A program made the translations under genes and the position numbers. 64,000 bases of DNA, taken from Struthio camelus. Its lineage: Eukaryota > Chordata > Aves > Struthioniformes > Struthionidae. Below the pieces are notes generated by a model. That model ran no database searches. It saw nothing but the letters and a program-made list of their open reading frames with translations, and had not been told where the DNA came from. Below are positions 1 through 11,089 of the stretch, in pieces. How positions within the stretch are numbered: position 1 is the stretch's first letter; each line of letters starts with the position of its first letter. The stretch lies in assembly GCF_040807025.1 (NCBI RefSeq), contig NC_090967.1, positions 494,001 to 558,000 on the forward strand. Reading direction: 5' to 3'.

Positions 1-2478
1 GTGGGGATCTCCAGTATACCACTCACAGCAACATTTACTGAAGTGTCCCTTCTTAATAGATATTAACTGCTATTTTTTTTCTACTTGTATACTGACTGTG
101 ACATCTTCTCATTCCTTATGGGTCACAGTCTCCAAAACATCCAACTTAGCTTTCCAGTGGGGATCTTCCAGCCCAGGTCTATCTGACAATGACAGAAATA
201 AGGAATAAAACACATTACAAAATAAATATACTTCAGTCAGCTTTTTAAACAGTGAAATTCAGGGGAAACAATTTAAAAATTCAATTTAAAAACTATTTTA
301 GTACTTCTGGAATTTTGCTTTACTTCAAGTAAGAAAGTGTGAGAAACTGATCAAGCTTTAGATTCTCAGGAATGAGCATAAAGTTATGGAATTTGGGACT
401 TCCCTTAAATTTTTTTCCTAAAATACCGTTTGCAAGTGTTCAAAAAAGCAATAATATGAGCTTTGTAAAAGCTAAGTGTGGGTACCAGAAATACATCTCT
501 GACAAATTTAAGCACTAGTCTTTCCTTGCAAATCAGAAGGTAGAGATAGGTCTCTCCTTACTGGAAAAAAGTATTGCTATCAATATTATTTTAACAGAGC
601 AGCTGTGCAGTACAGAGGAATCATAACATCACACTTCAGCAGTGCTTACATAAGAAAACGACCAAGAGGCAGCAGTACTGAGGGACAATATCCACAGCCC
701 AAGCTACCGTTCCGAAGATTCCAGCGAGTCTCTTGCATGCTTCTGTGATACTCACCTGTCAAAAGCATTCCTGACAAGGCACATTCATGGTGTTGCCAGG
801 ACTTAACAGGCTTGGTGCACTACATAAGCCTTTTCTACAAAAAGTTCCCTTGCCTGTGGAGAGGATAAAAGTGACTTTAATTTAGAGGAGGGAGGAAAAA
901 AAAAAAGGCAGCCAAATATGGCTTTCTTAAGGGAGTACTATATGGTCTTTAACCAAAACTGTCTGCTTCTCTAGACTGAAGTCTTTTCTTGGGACTCTGA
1001 TTTGCGTTTAGAACTTGGAAATTAAGACTCCAAGCCACCAGGAATGTATCAGCTTCTATGATAAGTTCTTATTTGGCTATTTAAATGATGAAAAATATCT
1101 TCGCTATTTTACCATCAAAACAGCCAAAGGAAAAAAAAAAAAACCTTTTGACCTGCAACTATGACAGATAACTTCATAAGGATGAAAAAAGTGAATAAAG
1201 AGGTCAATTAAGAGCTTCCTTCTAAAAATTTTATATTTCTGTGAGACTATTGAGCATATGCAGGATTTTATAGTTGCCTGGTAATCTTCTTAAGGATGCC
1301 TGCAGTAACCATACAAGAAGTTCTCCCTCCAAAGCACAAAGAATCACAGAATATATCACCTCTGTCATTCAGATTAAGTTTTTTGAGGGGTCTCCTTGGA
1401 TATTTCTGCTACTTACTGGCACTTTTCCATCACTCAGCCATGAGACTGTATTGCAGTCATAGGAGGCTATGCAACAGAAGATTTTTTTCACCTCTTATCA
1501 CATTTTTTATTATGGTGGTAGAACTTCAACACTACTATCTGAATAATTAAAAAAAAAAACTGAAAAACTGAATTTGAAGAAAAATAACAAAGATCCTTCT
1601 TCCTGAAAGCTGCAGAGGTAGCTGCTCTGAGATATTCTGGAAAAGCGAAAGTCTAGCTTTCCAAGTAGATAGCAGGATAAGATGAATGTTGCTGTCTCCT
1701 CAAAAAAAAAAAAAAAAACACTAAAACAAAAAACTCCCCACCCTTTTCCCAGAATGCTGATTTCCATTACAACTTTCAGAACTGAGGGCTCAATTTCTAC
1801 TTTTCTTTTGAAAGAAACCATGGGAATATTATTAATGCCAACACTGAACCTGTTCTATATCAAATCACAGGCAACTCCAAGCCATCGGAATCAAAGCTAC
1901 AATGCCTCACATACCTATTACTAACGCTCCTTAAGTGAGCCTCTGCTCTACTTCTGGTAACAGGAGCACAAAGAAAACTCCATATGGTGTCCTGGATCTG
2001 CTTTACTCATTTAAACATTTTAATGACAACTACAAGCTAGGTAACATGCCATGAACGCAACTGTGAAAGTGACTACCTTTTGTTTGTAACTTTAGACGCT
2101 TATACTTTAATATAAGATCATAGTTTCTAGTCCCAGCTACTGCTGCTCTGTGGGATGACTATTTTCACAGGAATTGGAAAGACTACAAGTTTAATAACTG
2201 CCTGTGGAAATGGACAGATGTCACAACATGTTCTTCATGAATCAGACATTTTTAATTTTTTAATCCTTTATATCTAGCTTCATCAGTGCAGTAAGGTGTT
2301 TAAGAACTATAACTATAAATACAGTTTTATTCAAAGTATTAACCAACAACTTTGGGTACACCAAAAGGCACCAGGAAAAATAAGAGTTGAGTTTATTCTC
2401 TTAGCATGCTATTTTTTCCTCCTCTGTTGTAGTGATATAGGTCATTCCCCATTCCCATGAGCATGTTCTACAGGTAGC
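1..2478. other. No gene recognised; intergenic or 3' part of the ZFR2-like relic
   Basis: AT-rich DNA with A-runs (about 898-906, 1132-1143, 1701-1718). A weak minus-strand resemblance to the last DZF exon near 1.28-1.37 kb is too poor to annotate. I see no intact gene, RNA gene or repeat family here. Confidence 0.5.
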
Positions 2479-2515
2479 CTAACACTGCAGCTTTCTCACC
2501 AATTTCATTTTGGTA
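2479..2515 (-). pseudogene. ZFR2: ZFR2-like pseudogene: DZF domain piece (M-E-L-L-V-E-K-A region)
   Basis: Read on the minus strand, this short stretch gives Met-Lys-Leu-Val, then after a 1-nt loss Glu-Lys-Ala-Ala-Val. It matches the conserved DZF motif AMELLVEKA(V/I) of ZFR and ZFR2, with one leucine codon missing. The DZF (nucleotidyltransferase-like) domain mediates dimerisation in the ILF2/ILF3/ZFR family. It lies just downstream, in transcript order, of the 2.81-2.95 kb DZF fragment, as it does in intact family members. The match is short, so the call rests on its position in the collinear series. Confidence 0.45.
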
Positions 2516-2810
2516 TTATATCACAGTAGAACATAATTTCTAAAAGGAAGAATTATTGAAAATGCACCACCTTTTCTCTTCATTTTTTTCCTCTTTCTCT
2601 GATTCTTGCTGTCAGTGAATCAGAGACAAAAGAGCACGTTCACCATGAGAAACATTTCTGGATTGCCTGCAACTCTTCTGCTGTAGGGCAGATGCTAGCG
2701 TGCCTTCTCATGAGCCAATGACCACGAGAGCCTGGTCACGAAGTAGGCTGAGAAAAATAAAATGAGATTAAACCACTATTTGGATCTTGAAAGACTCCTA
2801 GCAGTACTAT

Positions 2811-2945
2811 CACAGAGGCCATACACGTATGTCGTAAGATTTGCATGAACACAACTGTGGTAGACCAGCTTGAGCAAGAAGATTTCAGCAAACAATGGAG
2901 ATTTCTTCCATGTCTCATTAGGGACAATTTAGGCTTCCTGAAGAG
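2811..2945 (-). pseudogene. ZFR2: ZFR2-like pseudogene: DZF domain piece (L-R-H-A-R ... V-L-R-D-L-C region)
   Basis: The minus-strand frame is open here. It reads K-L-S-L-M-R-H-G-R-N-L-H and, about 13 residues on, T-V-V-F-M-Q-I-L-R-H-T-C. These line up with the family motifs S-L-A-A-L-R-H-A-R-W-F-Q and C-V-I-V-I-R-V-L-R-D-L-C of the ZFR/ZFR2 DZF domain. The spacing is about four residues longer than in my recollection of the human proteins. Key aromatic residues (W, F) are substituted, consistent with relaxed constraint. The frame happens to be free of stops. The family assignment uses remembered sequence and was not checked by alignment. Confidence 0.55.
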
Positions 2946-4704
2946 GAAAGTGACAACTAAATTCGGCAACTGAATCACTAATTTTTTCTCATTTTACCAT
3001 CCAGTATGCTTTAAAAATAATTTGAAGGGAATGGCTTGACTCATAACACCACCATCATTTCTATATGGATGGCTCAACAAGTACAGATTAGTTTAGTGGC
3101 ACAGTTCTGCAATCAATTTAATCTAGCATAAATTTAATATATTCTGTAACCCAGCTTTCAAAGGCACAGGAAAGTTTCTGCCAGCAACAAGTAGTTGGCT
3201 AAGCAGCACTGTTTCATTCAGCAGTACTTTATGCTAGTTCAAGTTGATCATGAAACTACAGCCTAACAAAGTTCATAAAGATCTACAAATAAGATTAGTT
3301 CTCTTAATCACTGACATTGAACAGTTTGATAAACAACAAAAACAGCTTTCAAAGATAAACAAAATAGTGAGTAGTCACCAAGTTTACAAAAGTACTGTTC
3401 TCAAAGGCCAAGCGTTTGAGAACACAGCTGCAGAAAACTTCATCTCTTTAAAAGCTTGTCTCAGGATATAAAGAAGAAACACAACTCCCCAGGCAGACTG
3501 AAACAAACGGAAAAAAAAATGCTCAAGTCACCTGGAAACTCATACTGCTGAATTTTGTATGCCCACAGTCAAAGTGGACTCGACCTCCCAGTTCTAGAAT
3601 CGAGCATGCCAGCAAATGGGGCCTTGAGAGAGGCTGATGTTCAGTCCTAGGACTGTTTGGCTTTAAGTTTCATGCATGTTGCAATGCCAAGAGATGAAAG
3701 AGCAAGTGAATGCCTTGGGCCAGGCTGCTGACTAGAAATCAGGGAATGGCTTGGTTCCAACACAGCCAAAGACCACCACTTTCCAAGGCAGTTTAGCAGA
3801 GAGCCAGAACACACAGCCTTGCAGCACTTCTAACGCAGCCAGATAGAGGTATTTGTGACGATCTCCTCAATGCCATGAGACCTGTCTTATTTGCCACTTA
3901 ACACTATATAGTGCTTGCATGGCCCTGGGACATCCCTAACTGAATGAGATGATCGAGAGAAAGCAAAAGAGAAGACAATTGCTTTTTCACACCTCCAACA
4001 GCTCCAGAGTGTAAAGTATCACGTATGCCATTGAAAGTTTGAAGCCGCGTCAGTGGTGACAGTATTGGACCTGAACACACTCTTCAAAGACACTGCAACA
4101 CCTGGAATACAGTTTGGAAAATGAAACATCAACTTCATGGATAGCATAAGGTCAAAACGCAGAAAAAGGCAGGTATGCAGAAATCAGCAAGTGGTGTAGC
4201 ATTAAGACTCAAGCGGGTTGTTGAGATAAACTGAAATGGCAGATGTGTTCCTTCTAAATATCCACACACAAGAGGGAGGACAAGAGCACATGCTTTGCCT
4301 ATAACGGGAAGGGAAAAACCTTTCATCTTATATGGCAAAACATAAGTACATCCAGTGTCAGAATGCAGATGTGGGCTCACTCGAGGAATCATACTCCACG
4401 TGGCTACGTGAAATGAAGATATCATTAGTACACTGAAGATTCATCACTCATATCCCACCAAGCAGTCCAGTTCTTCGTAACGATATATACTGAAAAACAA
4501 ATTGTATTTTATGAACTTGAGGTAGAATTAACTTCTGTGCTTTATTGACTCCAAAATCCTGGTGATAGTTCTGTGTATGTGGAGAAATACAAAGTTAAAC
4601 CTTTCAGCTTTCAATAGTTAGGCAAACTGGTATAGCCTGTTCTTGAAAATGCGCTAGGAAGTACTAGCACAGATATCCTTTCAAGACAATCAATGGCCAC
4701 CCAG
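2946..4704. other. Intronic/relic DNA without recognised gene
   Basis: Lies between two DZF fragments of the ZFR2-like relic. Open frames here (for example 3244-3471 + and 4135-4425 -) have no domain, splice context or low-complexity bias suggesting coding function. Confidence 0.5.
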
Positions 4705-4838
4705 CAAGAAAGGTACTAGCATGCCTGATCTGCCTTTAAGTGCAGGGGGATGCCAATCAGCAGCCATTTGATGCCATTACTCTTCCCCATATAATTGTTC
4801 TTCCTCTGTCCGCAGTACAACTCTTCTCCACAACACCT
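4705..4838 (-). pseudogene. Candidate decayed DZF exon (ZFR2-like) or orphan terminal exon
   Basis: On the minus strand a good polypyrimidine acceptor (ctctttcttttag) is followed by about 38 open codons ending at TAG. The stretch is more GC-rich than its surroundings. A segment reading AGAGTA..GGCATC..AAATGGCTGCTG resembles the DZF motif R-V-G-I-L-A-K-G-L-L with a 6-nt loss and a 1-nt gain. The location between the 7.6 kb and 2.9 kb DZF fragments is where such an exon should lie. The remaining residues do not match well, so it could instead be an unrelated terminal exon or chance. Confidence 0.3.
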
Positions 4839-5631
4839 AAAAGAAAGAGGTTTAAAAAAAGCTTGCATTAAGTGCTGCTGAGCAGCATTAAACTAGACAC
4901 AGGCTCAAAGCAGTCATTATCCTCAGATCAGCTAAATACCATACTGTTTGCAAACAACTTGTAATTGCTATTCATAATCTGGTTAATATGAAAGCATTAG
5001 AAAACATAGGTGCACATCGCTACAATGAAAAATTGCAGGCTGCAAGCACCCAAAATAAATACACTGATTTCCCGCATATCATTCAGTCAGGTGCCAAGTG
5101 TGGTATTGGGAAGTGACTACGGATCAGAGAAGAACAAAGTGATTTGTATGTCAAAATTGTAGAGAACGGAGGGTAAACACAGACAGACCTCTGGTGCCTC
5201 TTTTGCTCAGTCTATACAAAATGACTTGCACAAAAGCTGGTGCACCTAGTGATCTTTCACGATACTCCATGTGTGCTGGCTTGCCACTAGAATGGTATTT
5301 GGACTCTGTCATCACTTTACTTGTGCTCCTGGAAAAGAGATGAAAACTGTTCTCCCGCTGTGTAACAGCTAAAGATTTGTACTTTACTTAGAGAGACTGG
5401 GTAATAACAACAGGATGAAAAAGCAACATCTGACACATTCAATTCAGGCTGTGAACTGCAGAGAACAGACAACAGGCAGGACACCTCTTTCCTTTTACAT
5501 ATTAAGCAGGTAAAAAAGAAAAAAAAAAAAGAAAGGGACATTCTAGTTGTAGCCGTTATATTTAAGGGAAGAAGTACAGTATATATACTCTGTTGGGGGT
5601 GTAGGATAAACATGTCCTAAAGAGGTGTCAG

Positions 5632-7516
5632 ATCACAGAATCACAGAATGGTTTAGGTTGGAAGGGACCTCTGGAGATCATCTAGTCCAACCTCCCTGTT
5701 CAAACAGGGTCACCTAGAGCATATTGCCCAGGATCACATCCAGACGGGTTTTGAATATCTCCAGCGAAGGAGACTCCACCACCTCTCTGGGCAACCTGTT
5801 CCAATGCTCTGTCACCCTCACAGTGAAGAAGTTTTTTCTCAGGTTTAGGTGGAACTTCCTGTGGTTCAGTTTCTGCCCATTGCCTCTTGTCCTGTTGCTG
5901 GGCACCACGGAGAAGAGGCTGGCCTCATCCTCTTGACACTCCCCCTGCAGATACTTGTACACGTTGATGTGATCACCTCTCAGTCTTCTCTTCTCCAGGC
6001 TGAACAGGCCCAGCCCTTGCAGTCTTTCTTCAGAGGAGAGGTGCTCCAGCCCTCTAATCATCTTGGTAGCCCTCCAGTAGTGCCATGTCTCTCTTGTACT
6101 GGGGAGCCCAGAACGGGACACAGTACTCCAGCTGAGGCCTCGCCAGGGCTGAGGAGAGGGGCAGGATCACCTCCCTCCACCTGCTGGCAACACTCTGCCT
6201 AATGCACCCCAGCATACCATTGGCTTTCTTGGCCACAAGGGCACACTGCTGCCTCATGCTTAACTTGTTGTCCACCAGGACTCCCAGGTCCTTCTCTGCA
6301 GAGCTACTTTCCAGCAGGTCAACCCCCAGCCTGTACTGGTGCAGGGGATTATTCCTCCCTAGGTGCAGGACCCTGCACTTGCTCTTTGTTGAACTTCAGG
6401 AGGTTCCTCTCTGCCCAGCTCTCTAGCCTGTCCAGGTCCCTCTGAATGGCAGCACAGCCTTCTGGGGTGTTAGCCTCTCCCCCCAGTTTAGTATCATCTG
6501 CAAACTTGCTGAGGGTGCACTCTGTCCCTTCCTCCAGGTCATTGATGAATACGTTGAACAAGACTGGACCCAGGACTGAGCCCTGGGGGACACCGCTAGC
6601 TACAGGCCTCCAACTTGACTCTGCGCCATTCACCACAACCTTCTGAGCTCGGCCACCCAGCCACTTCTCAATCCACCTCACTGTCTGCTCATCCAACCCA
6701 CACTTCCTGAGCTTGCCTAGGAGGATGTGATGGGAGACAGTGTCCAAAGCCTTGCTGAAGGCCAGGCAGACAACATCCACTGCTCTGCCCTCGTCTACCC
6801 AGCCAGTCATTCCATCCCAGAAGGCTATCCAATTGGTCCAGCATGATTTCCCTTTGGTGAAGCCGTGCTGACTACTCCTGACCACCTTCTTGTCCTCCAC
6901 ATGCTTAGAGAGGACCTCCAGGAGGAGCTGTTCCATCACCTTTCCAGGGGTGGAGGGGAGGCTGACAGGCCTGTAGTTTCCTGGCTCCTCCTTCTTGCCC
7001 TTTTGGAAGGCTGGCGTGACATTGGCTTTCTTCCAGGCCTCAGGCACCTCTCCTGATCTCCAGGACCTTTCCAAGATGATGGAGAGTGGCCTAGCAATAA
7101 CATCCGCCAGCTCCCTCAGCACTCGTGGGTGCATCCCTTCAGGGCCCATGGATTTGTGGATGTCAGGTTTGGACAAAAGATCTCTAACCTGATCCTCCTC
7201 AACCAAGGGAGGGTCTTCCTTTCTCCAGCCTTCCTCTCTTGTCTCCAAGGTCTGGAATTCCTGAGGACTGGCCTTAGCAATAAAGACTGAAGCAAAGGCA
7301 GCATTCAATAACTCTGCCTTCTCTATATCCTTTGTTACCAGGGCACCCGCCCCATTCAGCAGCGGGCCCACATTTTCCCTAGTCTTCCTTTTGCTATTAA
7401 TGTATTTGAAGAACCCCTTCTTGTTGTCCTTGACATCTCTTGCCAGATTTAATTCCAAACTGGCCTTAGATAGATCCCTACGCACCACAGGGTCCAAACA
7501 CTGGATGGACATGAGC
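5632..7516 (-). mobile_element. CR1 LINE, 5'-truncated, with decayed reverse-transcriptase ORF2
   Basis: A 1.9-kb CR1 retrotransposon in antisense orientation. Its 3' terminus appears on the + strand as two tandem TCACAGAAT-type units, typical of CR1, with no poly(A). The minus-strand reading frame (7512 down to 6349, 387 codons) is the C-terminal part of the CR1 reverse transcriptase. It shows [17 protein letters not shown] and the catalytic F-A-D-D motif. Near 6382 one extra T, compared with the copy at 22.7 kb, shifts the frame; the rest of ORF2 continues in other frames (6275-6054, 6121-5714). The copy cannot encode an active enzyme because its 5' half is missing and it is frameshifted. 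Its 5' truncation point lies about 75 bases from a ZFR2-like exon fragment. Confidence 0.95.
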
Positions 7517-7589
7517 TCTGTAAAGCACTAAACTACACTGTTGCCTCCATTTAAGCCAAAGCATACAAAACTCTTCCCAGACTGGCGAT

Positions 7590-7625
7590 AGGGAAAATGA
7601 TGGTATAGCCCTCATCTGCACTCCA
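7590..7625 (-). pseudogene. ZFR2: ZFR2-like pseudogene: start of DZF domain (H-A-T-I-Y-P region)
   Basis: The minus strand reads W-S-A-D-E-G-Y-T-I-I-F-P, followed by bases resembling the codons for T-E-E-E-L. It resembles the block S-S-D-D-R-(Y/H)...A-T-I-Y-P-T-E-(E/Q)-E-L that opens the DZF domain of ZFR and ZFR2, if about five residues were deleted. It sits in the right order between the third zinc finger (8.2 kb) and the later DZF pieces. A CR1 element ends about 75 bases further along and would cut off the remainder of the exon. The match is short and gapped, so confidence is modest. Confidence 0.35.
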
Positions 7626-8189
7626 TTCAGGAAATCTTTGGCAGTGAGGTACAAAGAGGGATAAGAAGCTAATTCTGCTAGATTAATCATCAGACATGAT
7701 TGTTCAGCATACTCCAATGAACACAGACTTAACTGGTGATTAAGTGTAACTATACATTTTGTTGAGGTGTGCAAATAATTTACCCTGATGAAATAAAAAG
7801 TTATGAGAGCTATGTTTTGTTGATCTCTCAAGATATTTCCTCTCACTTTTGAAACAAGCCAATGTTTACTGGGTAAGCATTGACAAAAATGCAGAAAGCT
7901 CTCACCTGAATGTGAGTCACTCGCATTAAACACTCATGAGAACAGTAAGATTCCCTCCTCCCCCCAAAAAAGTAAAAGCCACAACAACATGATCTAATTT
8001 GGAAAATTGCCTAGTTGGAAATTGGGGAAGGGATAGGGATGGACTACTTAATTCAGCCTACTCTCTTCTACGTCTGTATCATGTTTTACAATCAGAAAGT
8101 AAAGCAAAAGCTAGTGCTCTCCTTTGCTATTTCAGGAATGGAGAATAAAGCCTCTACTAACCAGTATCACTTCAGCGAAGCACAATGGA

Positions 8190-8330
8190 AAACCATCTCC
8201 ACTTGCACCTTGCGTTGTGGCCTAAACCTCCACCACTCCACATGCATATCCCTAGCATTAAGAACATTGAAATTGCACTCACAGACCTTACAGTAAATTT
8301 GGATAATTTTTCCCTCATCATTTCATATCT
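8190..8330 (-). pseudogene. ZFR2: ZFR2-like pseudogene: third zinc-finger exon, with in-frame stop
   Basis: The minus strand reads N-D-E-G-K-I-I-Q-I-Y-C-K-V-C-E-C-N-F-N-V-L-N-A-R-D-M-H-V. It matches the third C2H2 RNA-binding zinc finger of the ZFR family (N-D-E-G-K/R-V-x-R-F-H-C-K-L-C-E-C-S-F-N-D-x-N-A-K). The L-N-A-x-D-x-H-V spelling fits ZFR2 better than ZFR. Immediately before N-D-E-G-K the arginine codon has become TGA. After the first ligand histidine the R-R-H-R-L-Q part has decayed (W-W-R-F-R), losing the second histidine. A recognisable L-Q-V-E-M end follows. A possible acceptor CAG sits at 8329-8331. Confidence 0.8.
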
Positions 8331-9219
8331 GAGATGTAAAACATGTTGTTCAGGATTATTACCCATGATACTAAGAACGATTTTGCATTTGGGAGTTTCT
8401 CACCAGAATGTACTTTCACAGGCAAATACTTATGCACATACTTAATCCTTATTAAAATTGTGTCCACCCTTTGAGTAATGTACAACAGCTACATTTCACA
8501 GCATTACACAACTATTCAGGACAGGAAGGGAAGGCAACATCCATTTAAACTGCAAAAAGTTCTAGAAAGACAATTGAAAACCCTACATACAAATTTAACC
8601 ATATATAGTGTCAAGACAATATCTGTCACTGTAAATGGGTACAACTTCATTTTAAAGCTCATAGGAAATAACAATCATCCAGTACCAAAGAATTTCTTAC
8701 AGTACTTTTTCCTGAGTCCATGGAGTACCCAAGCACACTCCCTTGAATGATCATGACCACTTCTCGCAGTACCCACCTACTCCCTGCTACCCTGGGGTAT
8801 CTAGTCAATTAGCTACCCATGCCACCATACAATTACATAACTAAAAGCAAGGTAATGTTTTCAGGAATTGCTAAAATATTAACAATAGAAAGTGTTTCAA
8901 CAGCTGGCACAGCACTGCAAACAGTATTTAGCCACACACAAAAAAAGCAGACTAAAAAAACCTAGCATGTAGGCCCATAAATATGTATCTGAACAGAGTA
9001 AGGTAATTATATACGAAATAAGAAAGCATGGAATAAATCCACCTAAATTAAGTATTCTTGGAAAATAACACTATTAGAAATATGTTACAAATCATGATTA
9101 GTATGTCTGAAATTGAAAGTCTAACATAAAATCAATTATTCTTGAGAGGAAGGCTGTTAACTCTTCTACGTGGTTATATAAAACAGGCTGTACATCCAAT
9201 AGCCTTTCAGGTGTATTAC

Positions 9220-9255
9220 CGGAGACAGTTGTAGCTCTGCTTCTAGTTTCACCAC
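9220..9255 (-). pseudogene. ZFR2: ZFR2-like pseudogene: linker exon after zinc finger 2
   Basis: The minus strand gives V-V-K-L-E-A-E-L-Q-L-S-P, resembling V-(V/F)-K-L-H-(T/A)-K-L-G-K-P-I-P, the segment directly after the second zinc finger in ZFR and ZFR2. It lies between the second and third zinc-finger exons, as expected. The frame extends upstream without stops to an alternative acceptor (CAG at 9303-9305), giving a 27-codon open stretch. The normal acceptor directly before V-V-K-L has been lost. A donor-like GTAATA follows at 9219-9214. Confidence 0.6.
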
Positions 9256-9579
9256 AATCTCTTCCACCAGTTTGTTGCATGTTTCTTGTATTTTATTCAA
9301 CTCTGAATGAAGAAAACTGGATTAGTAATCTGATTCTTTACTATTTAGAATGAAATCCTTAATAGCACTAAGTTAAAAATCCATCAAATTATTAAGTTGT
9401 CAATTGTTTGTCACCATAGTCTTCCCTAACTCATTCTATTCCCTGTCACTACAAAAATTATTATAGCAGCTGACATTATGGAATTAAGTTTGCAAACTTT
9501 GCATCTCTAATGCAACACAAAATCAATGTCTACGCTAAAAAGTTTTGCACTATTACTCATGTGAAAGCTTTTGCTTCTC

Positions 9580-9938
9580 ACAGAATCATAGAATCGTTTA
9601 GGTTGGAATGGACCTCTGGAGATCATCTAGTCCAACCTCCCTGTTCAAACAGGGTCACCTAGAGCATATTGCCCAGGATCACATCCAGACGGGTTTTGAA
9701 TATCTCCAGCGAAGGAGACTCCACCACCTCTCTGGGCAACCTGTTCCAATGCTCTGTCACCCTCACAGTGAAGAAGTTTTTTCTCAGGTTCAGATGGAAC
9801 TTCCTGTGGTTCAGTTTCTGCCCATTGCCTCTTGTCCTGTTGCTGGGCACCACGGAGAAGAGGCTGGCCTCATCCTCTTGACACTCCCCCTGCAGATACT
9901 TGTACACGTTGATGAGATCAACGTTGATGAGATCAGCC
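9580..9938 (-). mobile_element. CR1 LINE 3' fragment, minus strand, with 15-bp internal duplication
   Basis: About 360 bases of the 3' end of a CR1 element, nearly identical over its length to the copies at 5.63 and 21.98 kb. It begins on the + strand with CACAGAATCATAGAATCG and carries the same ORF2 C-terminal coding remnant on the minus strand. Near its 5' truncation the block AACGTTGATGAGATC is present almost twice in tandem (about 9906-9935), which the other copies lack. It lies in an intron of the ZFR2-like pseudogene. Confidence 0.92.
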
Positions 9939-10909
9939 TCACACTGAGACTGCAGCAATGTCCAATGCACAACACTGAAGAGTTGTTCATTGCAAAGAAA
10001 GGATCTCTGCAAAGAGGTAAGTTATTTTGGTAAGAAAAAATATACAGTAAGATGCCTTTTGCAAAAAAAGACTCTCCTTGAACCTTTATTTGAGCCCTGC
10101 AAAAACAACGTCTACTGCTTTTATTCATATAACGGTTTCTAGGCCCACCAAATTACAAAGAACAGTGGAAACTAACTTCAGAGGCATAGCTGATCTCACA
10201 AACAAAACAGATTTGTCCACCGAACGAGGAGTAAATACTGGAACCCTGATGTAAAAACTTTGGTATAAAAATACTTATTAGAGAAGAGCTTCAGTAAAGA
10301 CAACTCTAAACAACCACACCAGACTCTCTCAAGAAAATATGCAATCTCCTCCCCAAGCCAAAGAAAAAATTTGACAGTTCTTGTGCTCAGATATTTTCAC
10401 AGCCGTAACTAAGATGAGCCTTAAAGGACTACGTACAAAGATGATGGAACACTTGGAGCAGAAGTTTTTTTTAAGAGACATTGGCTCAAGCAGTCAGATG
10501 AAACCAATTCACTTGTGAAATAATTTTCAAGAAATAAAATTGAGACTTGATTCTGCTACGCTTATGCTGTTTTTGAAAGTTACAAGTGAGTAATTTCCCT
10601 GGGAACTGTAACATTACTTCAGCACATGTTTAGAGGAAAAACATTGCTGAAAACACTTTAAAATGGTTATGTTTCTCAGCATAGATTATAATTTCAGCAG
10701 AGGTTCACATGGCAAAGCGGAACAGCCATATGCTCAGATCGCGCTTGGACATCCAAAGTCTGTTTACTGCAGTAAATGAAATCTTAAAGCATGCACTTCT
10801 ATTGCAATTTTTCTTTCAGAAATGTTTCTTAAGCATCTTCTAAGTGCTGTACACACTTCTAGAACATAAGCATGTTCCTCTACGTCCATAGTTGTACAGA
10901 CTTACCCTA

Positions 10910-11089
<180 letters not shown>

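Noticed and set aside
1280..1375. Minus-strand resemblance to the last DZF exon (E-R-E-D-(V/I)-T ... K-V-L-G-M-D)
   Set aside because: It needs a deletion of about 25 bases and several mismatches; too weak to annotate although the order would fit.
3600..3860. Minus-strand L-A-L-Q-H-A block as a DZF L-A-A-L-R-H-A motif
   Set aside because: The 2.81-2.95 kb block matches the same motif better and carries the following motif too; this one breaks down immediately.
6349..7512. 387-codon minus-strand frame as a host gene
   Set aside because: It is the reverse-transcriptase part of a CR1 LINE (F-A-D-D, G-V-P-Q-G-S-V), 5'-truncated and frameshifted.
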